This document shows, in pieces, positions 21,597 through 32,078 of a stretch of 64,000 nucleotides of DNA. The DNA lies in NCBI GenBank assembly GCA_949825045.1, contig OX463809.1, positions 27,501 to 91,500 on the forward strand, in the 5' to 3' direction. This DNA is from Argyresthia goedartella. Lineage: Eukaryota; Arthropoda; Insecta; Lepidoptera; Argyresthiidae. Under the pieces are notes generated by a model. The model did not search any database. It worked only from the letters and a program-made list of their open reading frames with translations, and was not told the DNA's origin. Positions within the stretch are counted from its first letter, which is position 1, and each line of letters begins with the position of its first letter. The translations under genes were made by a program, and so were the position numbers.

Positions 21597-24500
21597 GATA
21601 GATAGATAGATAGATAGATAAACGTTTATTGCATCAAAGCAGCACACATACAAATTAAAAGTGATACGGAGGTGCAACTATAAAATAACTTAAATGAAAG
21701 CAAAGTTATGAAAAAAAAAACTCATAACATTATTACTAAAACAATAAAACAAAAAGAAGAATATAGGTCGGTATGTAGGCGCGCTGCATTGACGCGAAAA
21801 GGTCAAAGCTCAGTGTTTATTGCTCGTTAAGAGCAGCACTGGTTTTCAGCCCTCACCTAGGAGACGCAGAGACTCAGCAGTTACATCCGAATGTGAATGT
21901 GAATGAAAAGAATAATAATAAAAAAGTGTCAGAAATAGATATATACTTACAAGTGTTTAAAGATGTGGAAATAAATAAATACATTGCACATAAATATGTT
22001 TCAATACTTTCATGAGTAGGATAGTACAAAATATACATGAAGATTAAATAAATAGGTATATAAGTATATTATGCCACGTGAGTAGTGAGTAGCAGAATGG
22101 GTATAGTGTGAATATGTTTACTAAAATCATAAGATATCTAACTAAAAAATATATGAAAATGGCAGAGGTAGCCCGACTATCCAATGTTGGAAAGAGAAAT
22201 TCCTAGTTTTTGCTTTTGAATCAGGTGCGACTTCATATGTGTTTTGAAGGTGTATTTGGAGGTAAGATTTCTTATGGGCGGCGGAATATCATTCCAACAT
22301 TTGGTAGCTTGGAAGCGGAAGCTACCTCTAAATGCCACCGTGCGATGAATATGACCTTCAAGAGGTGCTCGAATATCCCTCATGCCATATCTGGGGTGAG
22401 ATGTTGCCACCTTTAATTTTAGGTACAGGTACTCAGGTTTTTTAAACTTGATGACATCAAACACTACACTTGAAAGGTGTAAGTGCCTACGCAGTTCCAT
22501 TTTGAGCATTCCAGCAGAGTTTAAGTATGGGGTGATATGACTACGAGGTGGTACATCAAAGCAAAACCTACAACAGGCATTTTGTATGCGCTGCACTAAA
22601 CGCTGAGTCTTCAATAGAAGACGCGGACCATAAACTATATCTCCGTAGTTGAGTCGAGATAAAACCAGTGACTCGCACAGAATAATACGTGCCCTTTCGC
22701 AGATAAGGTTACGGATTTTGTACAAAACCCTTAAACGATACATACAACTCTTCACCAAATTCAAGACGTGAGTTTCAAATCGTAGGTAAGTGTCAAATAT
22801 GATTCCCAGATTCCTGGCCTCGTCAACACGCTCTAGAGTCTGGCCATCAAGGATTAGCTGAGGATTAGAAATGAGAATTTTTTTAACTTGAACTTTACTC
22901 CCAAGCACCATAAACTTTGATTTCAAGGGATTGAGAATCAAGGAATTTTTATTTGACCAGGCATCTAACCTGCTTAGGTCTTCATTGATGAAGTCTGTCA
23001 TGCAGTCAATATTAGAAGGCACATCAGAAATGTAAAGTTGAAGATCATCAGCGTAACAATGGAATTTGCAGTGCTTGATTTCATTCACCAAATCTGCTGC
23101 ATATATAATAAATAATAGAGGCCCTAAGATGGAACCCTGTGGAACACCCCGCAAAACTGGCTTTGGATCCGAGTACAAGGCACCACCACTGTCATTGGTC
23201 AGCTTAACATATTGGAAGCGTTGGTCGAGATAACTTTCAAACCATCCCACAGATAATGCATCCAGCCCATAGTAACGCAATTTCGACAGCAACAAGGTCG
23301 GGCTAATGCTGTCAAATGCACGGCTATAATCTAGCAGTGTAAGAATAGTAGCCTTACCTACATCGATATTACTTAAAATGTTATCAACAACATCAACCAA
23401 CGCAGTAGTTGTGCCCCGCCCCCTTCGGAAACCTGACTGGAGGTCAGGCAAAATATTAGAGTCTTCTATATATTTGTAAAATAGGGCATGCACCAGTTTT
23501 TCCAGCACTTTTGAAAGGAAGGGAAGCAAACTAATAGGTCTAAGTTCCTTGAGATTGGACGGGTTATCGACTTTAGGAAAAGGCATTACTATTGCTTTTT
23601 TCCATTGCTTGGGAACTATGCCGCTAGTTATTGACCTATTTATAATCGAGGTTATAACGCGCAGGGTTCTGGGGAGAGTCAGTATTATCATGTCTCTACT
23701 TATCCCATCATCTCCAATTGCATTGGATTTGATAGAGATTATGTAATTGTATACTTTTTGTTCAGAAACTGGCACGAGATTAAATCTGGAATCACTATAC
23801 CGATTGGAATTAAAGTACGATAACAGAGGTTTAGGATCTTCACTAGCAAAAGGGAGAGATAAAAAATGATCATTTATTTGATTTGGGTCACTGAAGCAAT
23901 CAGGAAGTTTTTCACCATGTCCATTATCTGCTAGAATATTTTGTTTCATATTTCGCCAGAATGTTTTGCCATCCGAGACTTCACAGTTTACTAAATGATT
24001 AAAGTAAGCACGTTTCTCATTGTATATACTAGATTCCACTAACTTTCTTAGATCTTTCCAGCTCTCCTTGTCAACGTCAGACTTAGTTTCGCGATACTTA
24101 ACGTGAGCTTCATTACGTAAATCGGTCATAAGTCTGATGTTATCAGTGATCCAAGGTAGAGTGTGATGATATTTAATTTTTACCACCTTGACTGGTGCAA
24201 AAATATTATAATGAGTCAAGAGCAAGCAGTTAAATCTATCGACCATATCATCAACAGTAGGCAAGTCAATGATAGATTCCCAATCCAGCAAGTCCAATTC
24301 GCGATTGAATCGATCAAAGTCTATGTCTTTAATGGGACGATAAGTTATACAGCGGGGCGGTATTTTTTCTTTCTTGAATGCCAATGTTACATTTACCATA
24401 GCGTGACCAAAGGAACCGGTGATATTTGAGACAGTGACTTCGCGCACCTTAGCATTTGTGCAAACAACGTCTATTAAAGTTGCAGACTCAGAAGTAAAAT

Positions 24501-25058
24501 GCGTTGGCTCATTAACTACTTGTTTAAGATCCATATATGTCAGGAATTGTTGTAATTTTTTGGTATGGCAGTTAAGAGAATCGGTGAAGTTAATATTAAA
24601 ATCTCCAAGCAAAACTACATGATCATACCGAGCGAAACTCGTGATTGAGTCAGTTAGTGCATCAAAAAAGTCATCCACACCAACCCACTGAGGTCTATAA
24701 GCAGTTCCTATTACAACATGTTGACCATTAATTTTAGTTGATAGCCACATTTGTTCAATATCCGCAGTAGGATACTTTTCATACCGAACGCGCACATCTT
24801 GCTTAATGTAAAACGCCACTCCGCCCCCCCTCCCCCCTCGCACATGCTCGGGTCTAGGGGTACAGCGCAGACGATAGCCTGGGACGACAGGCACTCGCGC
24901 TTGCTGATCGATAGGAAGCCAAGTTTCGTTGATTGCAATAATGTCGGGATTATTTTGAGTCATAGCGATTAAGAAATCGTTGTGACCGGTATTCAAGGAA
25001 CCTGCATTAAAAAGCCCTAACTTGAGGTATTTGTTCTTATCCATTTTTTATGTTAATT
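21597..25058 (-). mobile_element. CR1/Jockey-group LINE with GATA tail and 6-bp TSD
   Basis: The element is bounded by TAATTA at 21591-21596 and 25059-25064. Outside these, both flanks are one interrupted copy of the roughly 330-bp repeat. In its own sense it ends GCAATAAACGTTTATC followed by TATC repeats; on the plus strand these are six GATA units at 21597-21620. The 5' end lies only about 14 bp before the ORF2 start codon. Either the copy is truncated just upstream of ORF2 or the family has a single ORF. Confidence 0.9.
22177..25044 (-). CDS. Intact LINE ORF2: AP-like endonuclease and reverse transcriptase, 955 aa
   Basis: An uninterrupted frame from a real ATG. Residues 1 to about 220 form the endonuclease: FNAGSLN, INETWLP near residue 40, FYIKQDV, LLGDFNIN near 147, and FGHAMVN where SDH is usual, keeping the His. 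The linker carries PWITDNIR. The reverse transcriptase spans about 430-800: LRPISLLPFLSK, GFRRGRGTTTAL, LLDYSRAFDS, GVPQGSILGPLLF, YADD near 664 and NLGIIFD. The C-terminal domain ends with RLNYGDIVYGP and FRFQATKCWNDIP. No RNase H or zinc knuckle is present. The complete frame in a sea of broken copies suggests recent insertion. I see no ORF1 beside it. Confidence 0.9.
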   Translation of the reverse strand: MDKNKYLKLGLFNAGSLNTGHNDFLIAMTQNNPDIIAINETWLPIDQQARVPVVPGYRLRCTPRPEHVRGGRGGGVAFYIKQDVRVRYEKYPTADIEQMWLSTKINGQHVVIGTAYRPQWVGVDDFFDALTDSITSFARYDHVVLLGDFNINFTDSLNCHTKKLQQFLTYMDLKQVVNEPTHFTSESATLIDVVCTNAKVREVTVSNITGSFGHAMVNVTLAFKKEKIPPRCITYRPIKDIDFDRFNRELDLLDWESIIDLPTVDDMVDRFNCLLLTHYNIFAPVKVVKIKYHHTLPWITDNIRLMTDLRNEAHVKYRETKSDVDKESWKDLRKLVESSIYNEKRAYFNHLVNCEVSDGKTFWRNMKQNILADNGHGEKLPDCFSDPNQINDHFLSLPFASEDPKPLLSYFNSNRYSDSRFNLVPVSEQKVYNYIISIKSNAIGDDGISRDMIILTLPRTLRVITSIINRSITSGIVPKQWKKAIVMPFPKVDNPSNLKELRPISLLPFLSKVLEKLVHALFYKYIEDSNILPDLQSGFRRGRGTTTALVDVVDNILSNIDVGKATILTLLDYSRAFDSISPTLLLSKLRYYGLDALSVGWFESYLDQRFQYVKLTNDSGGALYSDPKPVLRGVPQGSILGPLLFIIYAADLVNEIKHCKFHCYADDLQLYISDVPSNIDCMTDFINEDLSRLDAWSNKNSLILNPLKSKFMVLGSKVQVKKILISNPQLILDGQTLERVDEARNLGIIFDTYLRFETHVLNLVKSCMYRLRVLYKIRNLICERARIILCESLVLSRLNYGDIVYGPRLLLKTQRLVQRIQNACCRFCFDVPPRSHITPYLNSAGMLKMELRRHLHLSSVVFDVIKFKKPEYLYLKLKVATSHPRYGMRDIRAPLEGHIHRTVAFRGSFRFQATKCWNDIPPPIRNLTSKYTFKTHMKSHLIQKQKLGISLSNIG

Positions 25059-25108
25059 TAATTACAAAATTATTAACAGCAAGGTCTCTGTTGAGCCAGA
25101 TTAACCCC
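25059..25108 (-). repeat. Roughly 330-bp dispersed repeat, copy D, third segment
   Basis: Carries ACAAAATTATTAACAG and AGATTAACCCC, the 5' portion of the minus-strand copy, immediately beyond the LINE target-site duplication. Minisatellite sequence resumes right after it. Confidence 0.75.
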
Positions 25109-25544
25109 AAACGAAGCAACCCCATCGAGTTTAGGCTAGTTCAATTTGTCTTGACGAGTACTTTGATACTAGATGTCCGACCCCAAAGCCGAGTTAAGTC
25201 TTTAACAGGTCTTCAATTCGAAAAACTTGACAGCTCCAAGTTGACTTCGAAGAAACCTTGTAATGTTGATGCATTAAAAGAAATGGATAATATGAGAAAA
25301 GTTACAAATAAATAACTGGTGATTACATAACTAATTTAAACATTTTTTACCTTACTACAAATATGTAAAAAAATAAATACATACATAAATAAATAAAATA
25401 TGTAAGTGCTCAAAGCAGCACATATTATGTGAACGTACTACGAACTACATAAAGGAAACACGCTTTTACGCGCTACGAACTACGTCGTAGTAAATCTCGA
25501 TTTAAAAATACTAAAAAGTTAAAATAAAAATAAAGTAAAAAATA
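25109..25544 (+). repeat. Remainder of split minisatellite unit, then AT-rich DNA
   Basis: At 25108-25180 the 120-bp unit resumes in register with the broken unit at 20570. The rest is AT-rich, with an imperfect palindrome around ACTACGAACTACGTCGTAGT (about 25474-25493). No gene is seen. Confidence 0.6.
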
Positions 25545-25960
25545 TCTTTTTTTAAAAACAAGCTTTTATTAAAAATTAACTAAAACGTTTAAAATAAATT
25601 AACTCCCATAACAAATATATCACTATATAAGTTCATTGTAACCTTTAACGATAATTAAGCTTCCTCGTCTACGACAAAATAATTAAATACCGTTCATAAT
25701 TATATATTTTTAATACTATATTTATTTATATAATTGGGACTGTGTTAAAAACGGGAAGATTTAACAATTAAAGTGTAAAGGTTTTAATATTAAAAATATA
25801 TAATTATGTACGGTATGTAATTATTTTGTTGTAGACGAGGAAGCTTAATTATCGTTAAAGGTTAAATGAACTTATAAAGTGATATATTTGTTATGGGAGT
25901 TAATTTATTTTAAACGTTTTAGTTCATTTTTAATAAAAACTTGTTTTTAAAAAAGTTTTT
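25545..25960. repeat. Foldback (palindromic) element, about 170-bp arms
   Basis: The left arm (about 25545-25715) is the reverse complement of the right arm (about 25793-25960) with only scattered differences; landmarks are TTAACTCCCATAACAAATAT and its complement. A spacer of about 75 bp contains AATTGGGACTGTGTTAAAAA. There is no coding capacity. A half copy lies at 19622-19880. The transposition mechanism is not evident from the ends. Confidence 0.85.
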
Positions 25961-26279
25961 TTTTACTTTATGTTTTTATTGTTATATACAGAGCTTTTTC
26001 TGTGCGAATCCAATTCGAATATGACCGGTTGCTATGTCTTACGTGGTGTTCCCGGTAGGTGTATTCCACGGTCTATTGTCATTATGTTTCATTCAGACAA
26101 AATCAAGTCGGACTATACACACAAATTGTTACGTAGCAACATACAAGAAAACACGAAACAATTAAGTCTTTTGTATGTGAACAACTTTTAAATTTTATAA
26201 TATATATTTTTTTATTTTTAACTTCAAAGAACTAAACACTTTAAAAAATCTACTGTTTACATGTTACAGTTCATGAGAT

Positions 26280-26410
26280 AAATCAAATAAAATCAAATCA
26301 AATGTCTTATTTTTGTAGATATCTACATATACTTAGCAAACGTATTTTTATACCCCTTCTCTACATTTGACCACTGTGGGAGAAGCAGGGCATAGAAACT
26401 CCCCACTGAA
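26280..26410 (-). repeat. Roughly 330-bp dispersed repeat, copy E (3' end only)
   Basis: TAGATATCTACATATACTTAGC, then CTCTACATTTGACCACTGTGGG and ATAGAAACTCC. It breaks off before the GATCT block. An ACGGACGGACG-rich stretch follows at 26430-26475. Confidence 0.75.
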
Positions 26411-27174
26411 AGACAAGCAGACGTATAGATGGACGATCGGACGGATGAACGGATGGATAGACGGACGGACGCACTAATAGCGGGTGCTTAGTGCTAAGGT
26501 CCGTTTTAGGTACCTTTTTGGTATGATACCCTTTTAATGCGCCTAGCTGGTGGTGCGGACAATGGGTTGCATATGTAACTTATTTGTTTTTTAGAATCGC
26601 GATATCTCCTGAATGGTGAATCACCAGGGAAAATGTTTAACAAAGTGTTTGTTGAGAATATTATGATGTACAACTTTCATTTGACTTGCTATTTGATAAA
26701 GTTTACTGTTTACCAGAAAAGTGTTAAAAACCGATTTTGTGATAAAAAATATCTGGCGACCGCTGTCCGGCTGAAAGCCGGTCGCAATCTGACAAAAGCG
26801 GCCACTTACTAGCATTTCTCAATGTTTTTAGGTTTTAGATTTTTTTGAATAAAAGTATTAAAATATTTAATTATAGTAAAATAGTGATCCTCAATTTCAT
26901 GGCGTAAAGTTGGATACTCCACTAATCAGCCGCCAACTAGCACAATGACCCTACATCAAGAGCTAACAAGGTGCCTGCACACAAAGTAGGTATAGCTACA
27001 CCTGCCTGTGCCGATTACTTTAATAACAATTATATGGTTTAGGAGTAGAACTGTAATGTAATGTAATCTCATCGCTAATGTAATGACCTACATAACATTA
27101 TTTTTCGCATACGATTTCATTCGAATGTTTCGACTTTTGGTGAGTCTACATTTACAAAGTGGTCTCCCTCCCTA
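26411..27174. other. No recognisable gene
   Basis: AT-rich DNA with a GACGGACGG-type low-complexity run at its start. No frame or repeat was recognised in the remainder. Confidence 0.45.
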
Positions 27175-27260
27175 GTGGTCCCACCAGCCACCCACCAGCC
27201 AGCCACCAGCCAGCCACCAGCCAGGCTGAGCCAGGCTGAGCCAGGCAGGTGAGGCAGGCA
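27175..27260 (+). repeat. CCACCAGCCAG-type minisatellite
   Basis: Short G/C-rich tandem repeats (CCACCAGCCAG, passing into GAGCCAGGCT) over about 85 bp. It shows no relation to neighbouring sequence. Confidence 0.85.
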
Positions 27261-27585
27261 AGGAAGATGCTCGCTCGAACCTTGTACCTATTTTACTTCC
27301 ATAATACTCGTCGAATTTATTGTCTTCGAGACTTATGAATGGACCTTATTTGCTGACAGTGTGGCGCCTCCAAATATTGTATACTTCTCAATGTAATTGA
27401 AGCAATTGGTACCAATTGTAATCAATTAATTTAACATTTTTGTACTTATATAAGTTGAGCAATAAACGTAAGACCGACAGTATAATTGTTTCTACACAAC
27501 ACATGTTATCTTCGCGTCCCGTCTATTCTCATACGTTTACAATAAGTATTTTTTTCTCATTTAAAGAAAATATAAATATTCCCCG

Positions 27586-27750
27586 AAAGGTCCCGGTCCC
27601 GGTCCCGGTCCCGGGTTCGAATCCCGGCTGGGGCGGAACAAAATAAACCCAGCTCTTCGATATACGTGTGTGTCTTCGCTGTTCCTGGTTCCCACGACAC
27701 AGGGTATCCTAGTGTGGGGCCAGAAGCAATGTAAATGCCTGAAAAAAATA
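27586..27750 (+). repeat. tRNA-derived SINE, 5'-truncated, with GGTCCC expansion
   Basis: Contains a B box (GGTTCGAATCC) and a 3' body (GGTTCCCACGACACAGGGTATC...) related to the SINE at 45036-45294 and, on the minus strand, to 63010-63095. The A box is missing. Immediately before the B box the GGTCCC motif is repeated four times, whereas the 45-kb copy has it once. Confidence 0.7.
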
Positions 27751-28320
27751 TTTGTTAAATAATGTTGTGTTAATCAAATTTTAAACCGACTTTTTAAAAG
27801 GAGAACTTTCTTTATCAAAAGATCATCGACATTTTAAAAGGAGAGCCGACTTTCAATAAACAGACCCGGCATTTAACAAAACTCAGTCAGCCTTGTATTG
27901 AATGAATTCATTAAGGAATATTTAAATTTTCTTTAGTAGTTCGAGAGTTACACACCAGCCATAAATACATATACATACATACCTAGTGAGAAAAAGCGTC
28001 CACCCGTGAATGTGACCGTGAAGCGAACATACTGTCTCTTGATTTAGTTGTTGATTGCGCGATGGCTCCGCGCCAGCAGCGTCCAGCACAACTACGATTT
28101 AATATTCCGCTTATTCCTCGTTGGTATTTGCATAACCAGTAATTAGGATCAGTGTGCCTTCAAACTTTCAGCAATACGCCATTATGGGCGCCTTTACTTT
28201 CGTTATTCGTTTGGGTTTTAGTTATAAGTATTACCATCATTTAAGTACTTTTCATGAGATCAAACAGTGCAGTCACGAGTGACAACCAAATGCATAATAC
28301 TGACAAAAGTAAAGTAAACT
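27751..28320. other. No recognisable gene
   Basis: AT-rich spacer with ACATACATACATAC-type simple sequence near 27965. No coding frame recognised. Confidence 0.4.
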
Positions 28321-28510
28321 CCCACGCGCCGCGCATTGACGAGGATGCATCGCGCTCGCGTCGCGTCGTCGGGTCGTCGGTCCATGTCGGTCGTCGCGTG
28401 TCGGTCGGTCGGTCGCCCGCGCGCGCCGCGGCCCGCGGTCCATGTCGGTCGTCGCGTGTCGGTCGGTCGGTCGCCCGCGCGCGCCGCCCATGCCGCGGCC
28501 CGCGGTCCAT
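28321..28510. repeat. CpG-dense block with 58/67-bp tandem repeat
   Basis: The unit begins GGTCCATGTCGGTCGTCGCG and includes GGTCGGTCGGTCGCCCGCGC. It starts at 28379 and 28437, with a third start at 28504 that diverges at once. The second unit has a 9-bp insertion (CCATGCCGC). All open frames here arise because the block has few stop triplets. It could be a CpG-rich promoter, but no transcript features are visible. Confidence 0.7.
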
Positions 28511-29031
28511 GAAATCGGAATTCGGAGCAAAGCCAAGGAAAGCGGGACAAGGCTGGGGGCGACCACTTGGCATACGAAATGTGTAAAAACAATTTCATTA
28601 TCACAATAGTCTAGCAATTAATTTGCGACGTATTATCTTAGACAGGGTGTAACAGAAAGGTGTCATATTTGAGGGGGTTGTTAGGGACTTCATTCTGAAT
28701 AACTTTCATTATAATCCCGATTTGATGAAAGAAACTTAATTTTTCACTACCACAATTCAGCGGACCGCTCTGCTGTCAATGCAAACTGCAGACTGTACGA
28801 AGATATGCTGCTTAATGCAATTTCTGATAGACCTTGGCGGTCTGAGCCTTCTATGATAGTTTGTAGTTAATTCGCACACCAAGAAATTTTGTTTCAGTGA
28901 CTTTCTTAAGGATTTTGTTATCAAGCATTAAGTTAGATGCTTGATTGTGGTGCGTTGGAAAAAGTGCATAATTTTGGATTTGTCCAGATTCGGCATTAAT
29001 TTATTTATATCAAGCCAAGTCATTATTTTTT
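28511..29031. other. No recognisable gene
   Basis: AT-rich DNA. A minus-strand sense stretch near 28850-28990 weakly resembles a LINE thumb region but shows no certain motif. Confidence 0.35.
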
Positions 29032-29400
29032 AGGGTTCCGTACCTCAAAAGGTAAAAAGGAACCCTTAGGATCACTCGCGTGTCCGTCCGTCCGTCTGTC
29101 ACAGGCACTTTTCTCAGGAACTATAAGAGAGGCTTAAAACCTGCAAAAGTACTTATCCTGATAACCGCAACATAGTTCCAGTCGACAAAACGAAAATAAA
29201 AAATCGTAATAAGTCATATATGGTATCGTTGAAAAGTATTTTTTATTTTAGTTCAGATATCTTCAGAAGTTATGTTAAAAAAGTGCAAAAAATATGAAAT
29301 AATACAGAATATAGAACCTAAGCCAAAGATTACAGGAAAACCTACCCAATCATTTTTTTATCTGTAAACCACATACAAACTTATAAATGTACCTGGTTAC
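29032..29400 (+). repeat. GTTCCGTACC dispersed repeat, diverged copy
   Basis: Begins TTAGGGTTCCGTACCTCAAA, followed by a GTCCGTCCGTCCGTCTGTC run. Fuller copies are at 43404-43830 and 47498-47880. I recognise this start as common in lepidopteran DNA, but I do not know its class with certainty. Confidence 0.7.
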
Positions 29401-29484
29401 GTACTGCCAGCGTCAGAGAAATGTATCCCCCCTTTGGTATTGAGATAGAAGAGTATAATATTTTTGACACATAGAGTAAATAGC

Positions 29485-29560
29485 ATGTTGGTCCGGTGGT
29501 TAACAAATTGGACTAGTGAACCATAAGTCGCGGATCGATACCGCGGCAGTGAAGGTTCTT
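29485..29560 (+). repeat. tRNA-like sequence (SINE head or tRNA relic)
   Basis: A-box-like TGGTCCGGTGG (29489-29499) and B-box-like GGATCGATACC (29532-29542) are 43 bp apart, the spacing of a tRNA. I could not form a full cloverleaf acceptor stem, so a functional tRNA gene is not claimed. Confidence 0.45.
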
Positions 29561-30484
29561 TTCCCATTTTCTTTTTTGTAGCAGTTCTTATTTGTTTTTT
29601 ATTTATTTTCTGAATAGCATAGCATATAAAATAAAGTAATGCGGAAGTTACGCAATAAAAAATAGGTATGTTGTTGAAAGAGTATTTCATTGTTTTTTAA
29701 GTATAAATCATGTTTTTGATTATATTTCAAGGTATATCATATTTAGTTTCGTTAAATTGTAAATTATTTGCCCATCTTAAAGGTTTTTAAAAATATTATG
29801 GTTTTATGTAACGCTAACGCTAAACGAGAGCTTCTTACCAAAAATATTGTTAAAAACATCTCCTTGAGATGATGGAATAGCCCCCCCCCCCCCAGCTATT
29901 CCCAATTCCAACTTACTTTGTGCATTATTTTGATGTGTTTAAATGTTACTTTATTTTATTTTTTACAAGCAGTTCACTTGTTGCGTTAGGTAATAGAATA
30001 AACTAAAAACCAACTACTACTATTTAGAATTTGCACAAAAATAATTGGTATATAATTAATGATGATGGGTAGGGTAGTGTAGCGATAACGATTTGCAGAC
30101 ATTATTAATATTGCTGGCAAATATTGCAATATTCAATTATTTTTAGCTAGGAACCTCATTACGTTTTAAAGAGAAAAACATGTTAAATCACGAAGTAGTA
30201 TAACAATACACATCTCTCATATTTATCACAATTTTCGACAATACTAAAGACTAAATAGAAAAAATCTATTAAATTGCAATACGGTATATACCTAAACAGT
30301 GGAGTCAAATGATGCTTCACAACCATGAACTGTTATCACGTTCAATAGCTGAGCTTAGAGGGTGACGGTCACTATCTATTATTTGACGCAGCCGATTGTT
30401 CAGATGTACGACCATTTCGGAACATGCACTGCTGTTTCGCATTAACAACCATGTTCTGTTAACCTCTTCGTTCAGAACTATTTG
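29561..30484. other. No recognisable gene
   Basis: AT-rich DNA with a run of thirteen or more C at about 29881-29893. Nothing else was identified. Confidence 0.45.
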
Positions 30485-30810
30485 ACCAATCAATCAATCC
30501 AATGTCTTTATTGCTGTAGATATTAACATATACTTAGCAATCGTCATTGTTTGCCTCTTATCTCTACATTGGACCACTGTGGGAGACTCCCTGTGGGGGA
30601 GTAGAAACTCCCACAGATTGATTTTTAGATCTCTTTTTAAAATTGGTTGTGTTTAACTAATACAAATATTACCATATTAATAAAAATAACAATTAAGCAG
30701 GAATAAATAATCACAAAATTATTAACAGTAATTTCTGTGTTGAATTAGATTAACCCCATACAGTCCCGTCATTTAAGTTATCATGAACATTGTAATATCC
30801 CTTTTTTGAC
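30485..30810 (-). repeat. Roughly 330-bp dispersed repeat, copy F, nearly complete
   Basis: In reverse orientation it runs from the TCAATCAATCC tail through CTCTACATTGGACCACTGTG, AGATCTCTTTTTAAAATTGG and AGATTAACCCCATACAGTCC to TTGTAATATCCC. A short duplication (CCCTGTGGGGGAGT) sits near 30590. This copy is the reference used to read the split copy at 20571-25108. Confidence 0.85.
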
Positions 30811-31577
30811 AAATTCACTTTTACATCTGTATGTTGTTGTAGTAGAGAATGCACTGGCCCTTTAAAGATGTTTTCTATTTGATGTGGGCCAGGACTTTTA
30901 GACGGCTAATTGAACACAGTTAGTCGGGTGGAGGCGGTGCACCGAACTGTTGTCTCAGACTAGATTAATTTGGCCTTCAGGGTATGCGACATTCACCGAC
31001 AGCAACATCACGTCCCTCAACACCTCCAAGTATCGCTGGGAATTCATACGGCCCGCCCAGTTTCATAAGCTCTCCTGGGCCCATGGATGCCATCTATCGC
31101 CAGTACGCTGAAAAACAGTGAATATATCGTTCCTATATATTTACATATTACATGAAATCAGCAAGGCAAGAATTGTTTATATAGATCGACTGTTTCATTA
31201 TCTCACCGTTATATCATATCTCGAGATTTTTTAAAGCTTAGGTAGTTAGTTTTTAGAAAGCTCATTCAACGAAGCATGATAAATATATAATAATTCGAAC
31301 ACTTTAAAAACTTACCCCAAACATAATTTATTAAACGAAGCAAAATTTGATCGTTAATTTTCGCCTAGGTAAAATCATTCCAATATCAACCATACTCCAC
31401 AGTTAATTATATTGTTTGCAAGTTCCCGTTTAAAGATAAAACGATGCTGACGGATTCAAACCAGGGTAAACAAAGACAGAACTATTATAATTACTGATTG
31501 GTTAGACAAAGATGCCGGGACAGAAACGTCGACTATCTTTGCATCCAACTAATGCATAATTTCGCATCACAGCGCAC
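30811..31577. other. No recognisable gene
   Basis: A mixed-composition stretch. The segment at about 30890-31100 is less AT-rich, but no reading frame is convincing. Confidence 0.4.
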
Positions 31578-31660
31578 GTGCCTCCGTAGCTCAGTGGTAA
31601 CGAGCAAGTGAATATAACTCGGGCGGCTCAACAGGTCGCGGTTCTAACCCCAACTCGAAA
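31578..31660 (+). repeat. tRNA-like sequence (SINE head or tRNA relic)
   Basis: A-box TAGCTCAGTGG (31587-31597) and B-box GGTTCTAACCC (31640-31650). The 5' CCTCCG is not complementary to the sequence after the T arm, so this is not an intact tRNA. A tRNA-derived SINE promoter is more likely. Confidence 0.45.
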
Positions 31661-31819
31661 AAGTTTAAATTAAAAAAGATTGCAATCGATATAAGCCAAA
31701 GTCGCCTTTTTGATTATCAGATGTGATGTGGCAGAGTATTGAAACTCAAGTTCTCTCTGCCTCGAGAAGTTAATGTTTTAAAACTAGGGAGGATACTTTT
31801 TTATGACTGCACATGGAGT

Positions 31820-31965
31820 ATGAAAGCCGCCGCACCAATAACTTTGTAATCAAAATTTTGCTTTGTAAAATCGAAACTATTCACTCAACATCATCCCTAT
31901 CATTGTACGGTGGTACGCAACCCTTTATGCGCGAGTCCGACTTGCACTTGACCGGTTTATAAATT
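31820..31965 (+). repeat. GTTCCGTACC dispersed repeat, 3' end
   Basis: TTTTGCTTTGTAAAATCGAAAC, CATCCCTATCATTGTACGG, then CGAGTCCGACTTGCACTTG, matching the last third of the copy at 47498-47880. Confidence 0.7.
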
Positions 31966-32078
31966 CCATTTGAATCTGTTACATAATTATCATGGATATT
32001 ACATTCAATGGTTACGGAACTGTCACCCGTCAAATAAAATCATAGGATTAGGAGTATTTTTTGGTAGGTAACTTATTT

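Noticed and set aside
28241..28617. Long overlapping open frames on both strands, Arg/Asp-rich
   Set aside because: They arise from a stop-poor CpG-dense tandem repeat; several frames are open at once and none has a domain.
29485..29560. A functional tRNA gene
   Set aside because: A and B boxes are well spaced, but I could not pair an acceptor stem, so it is listed only as tRNA-like.
31578..31660. A functional tRNA gene
   Set aside because: The 5' and 3' arms do not pair as an acceptor stem, and the body resembles a SINE head.
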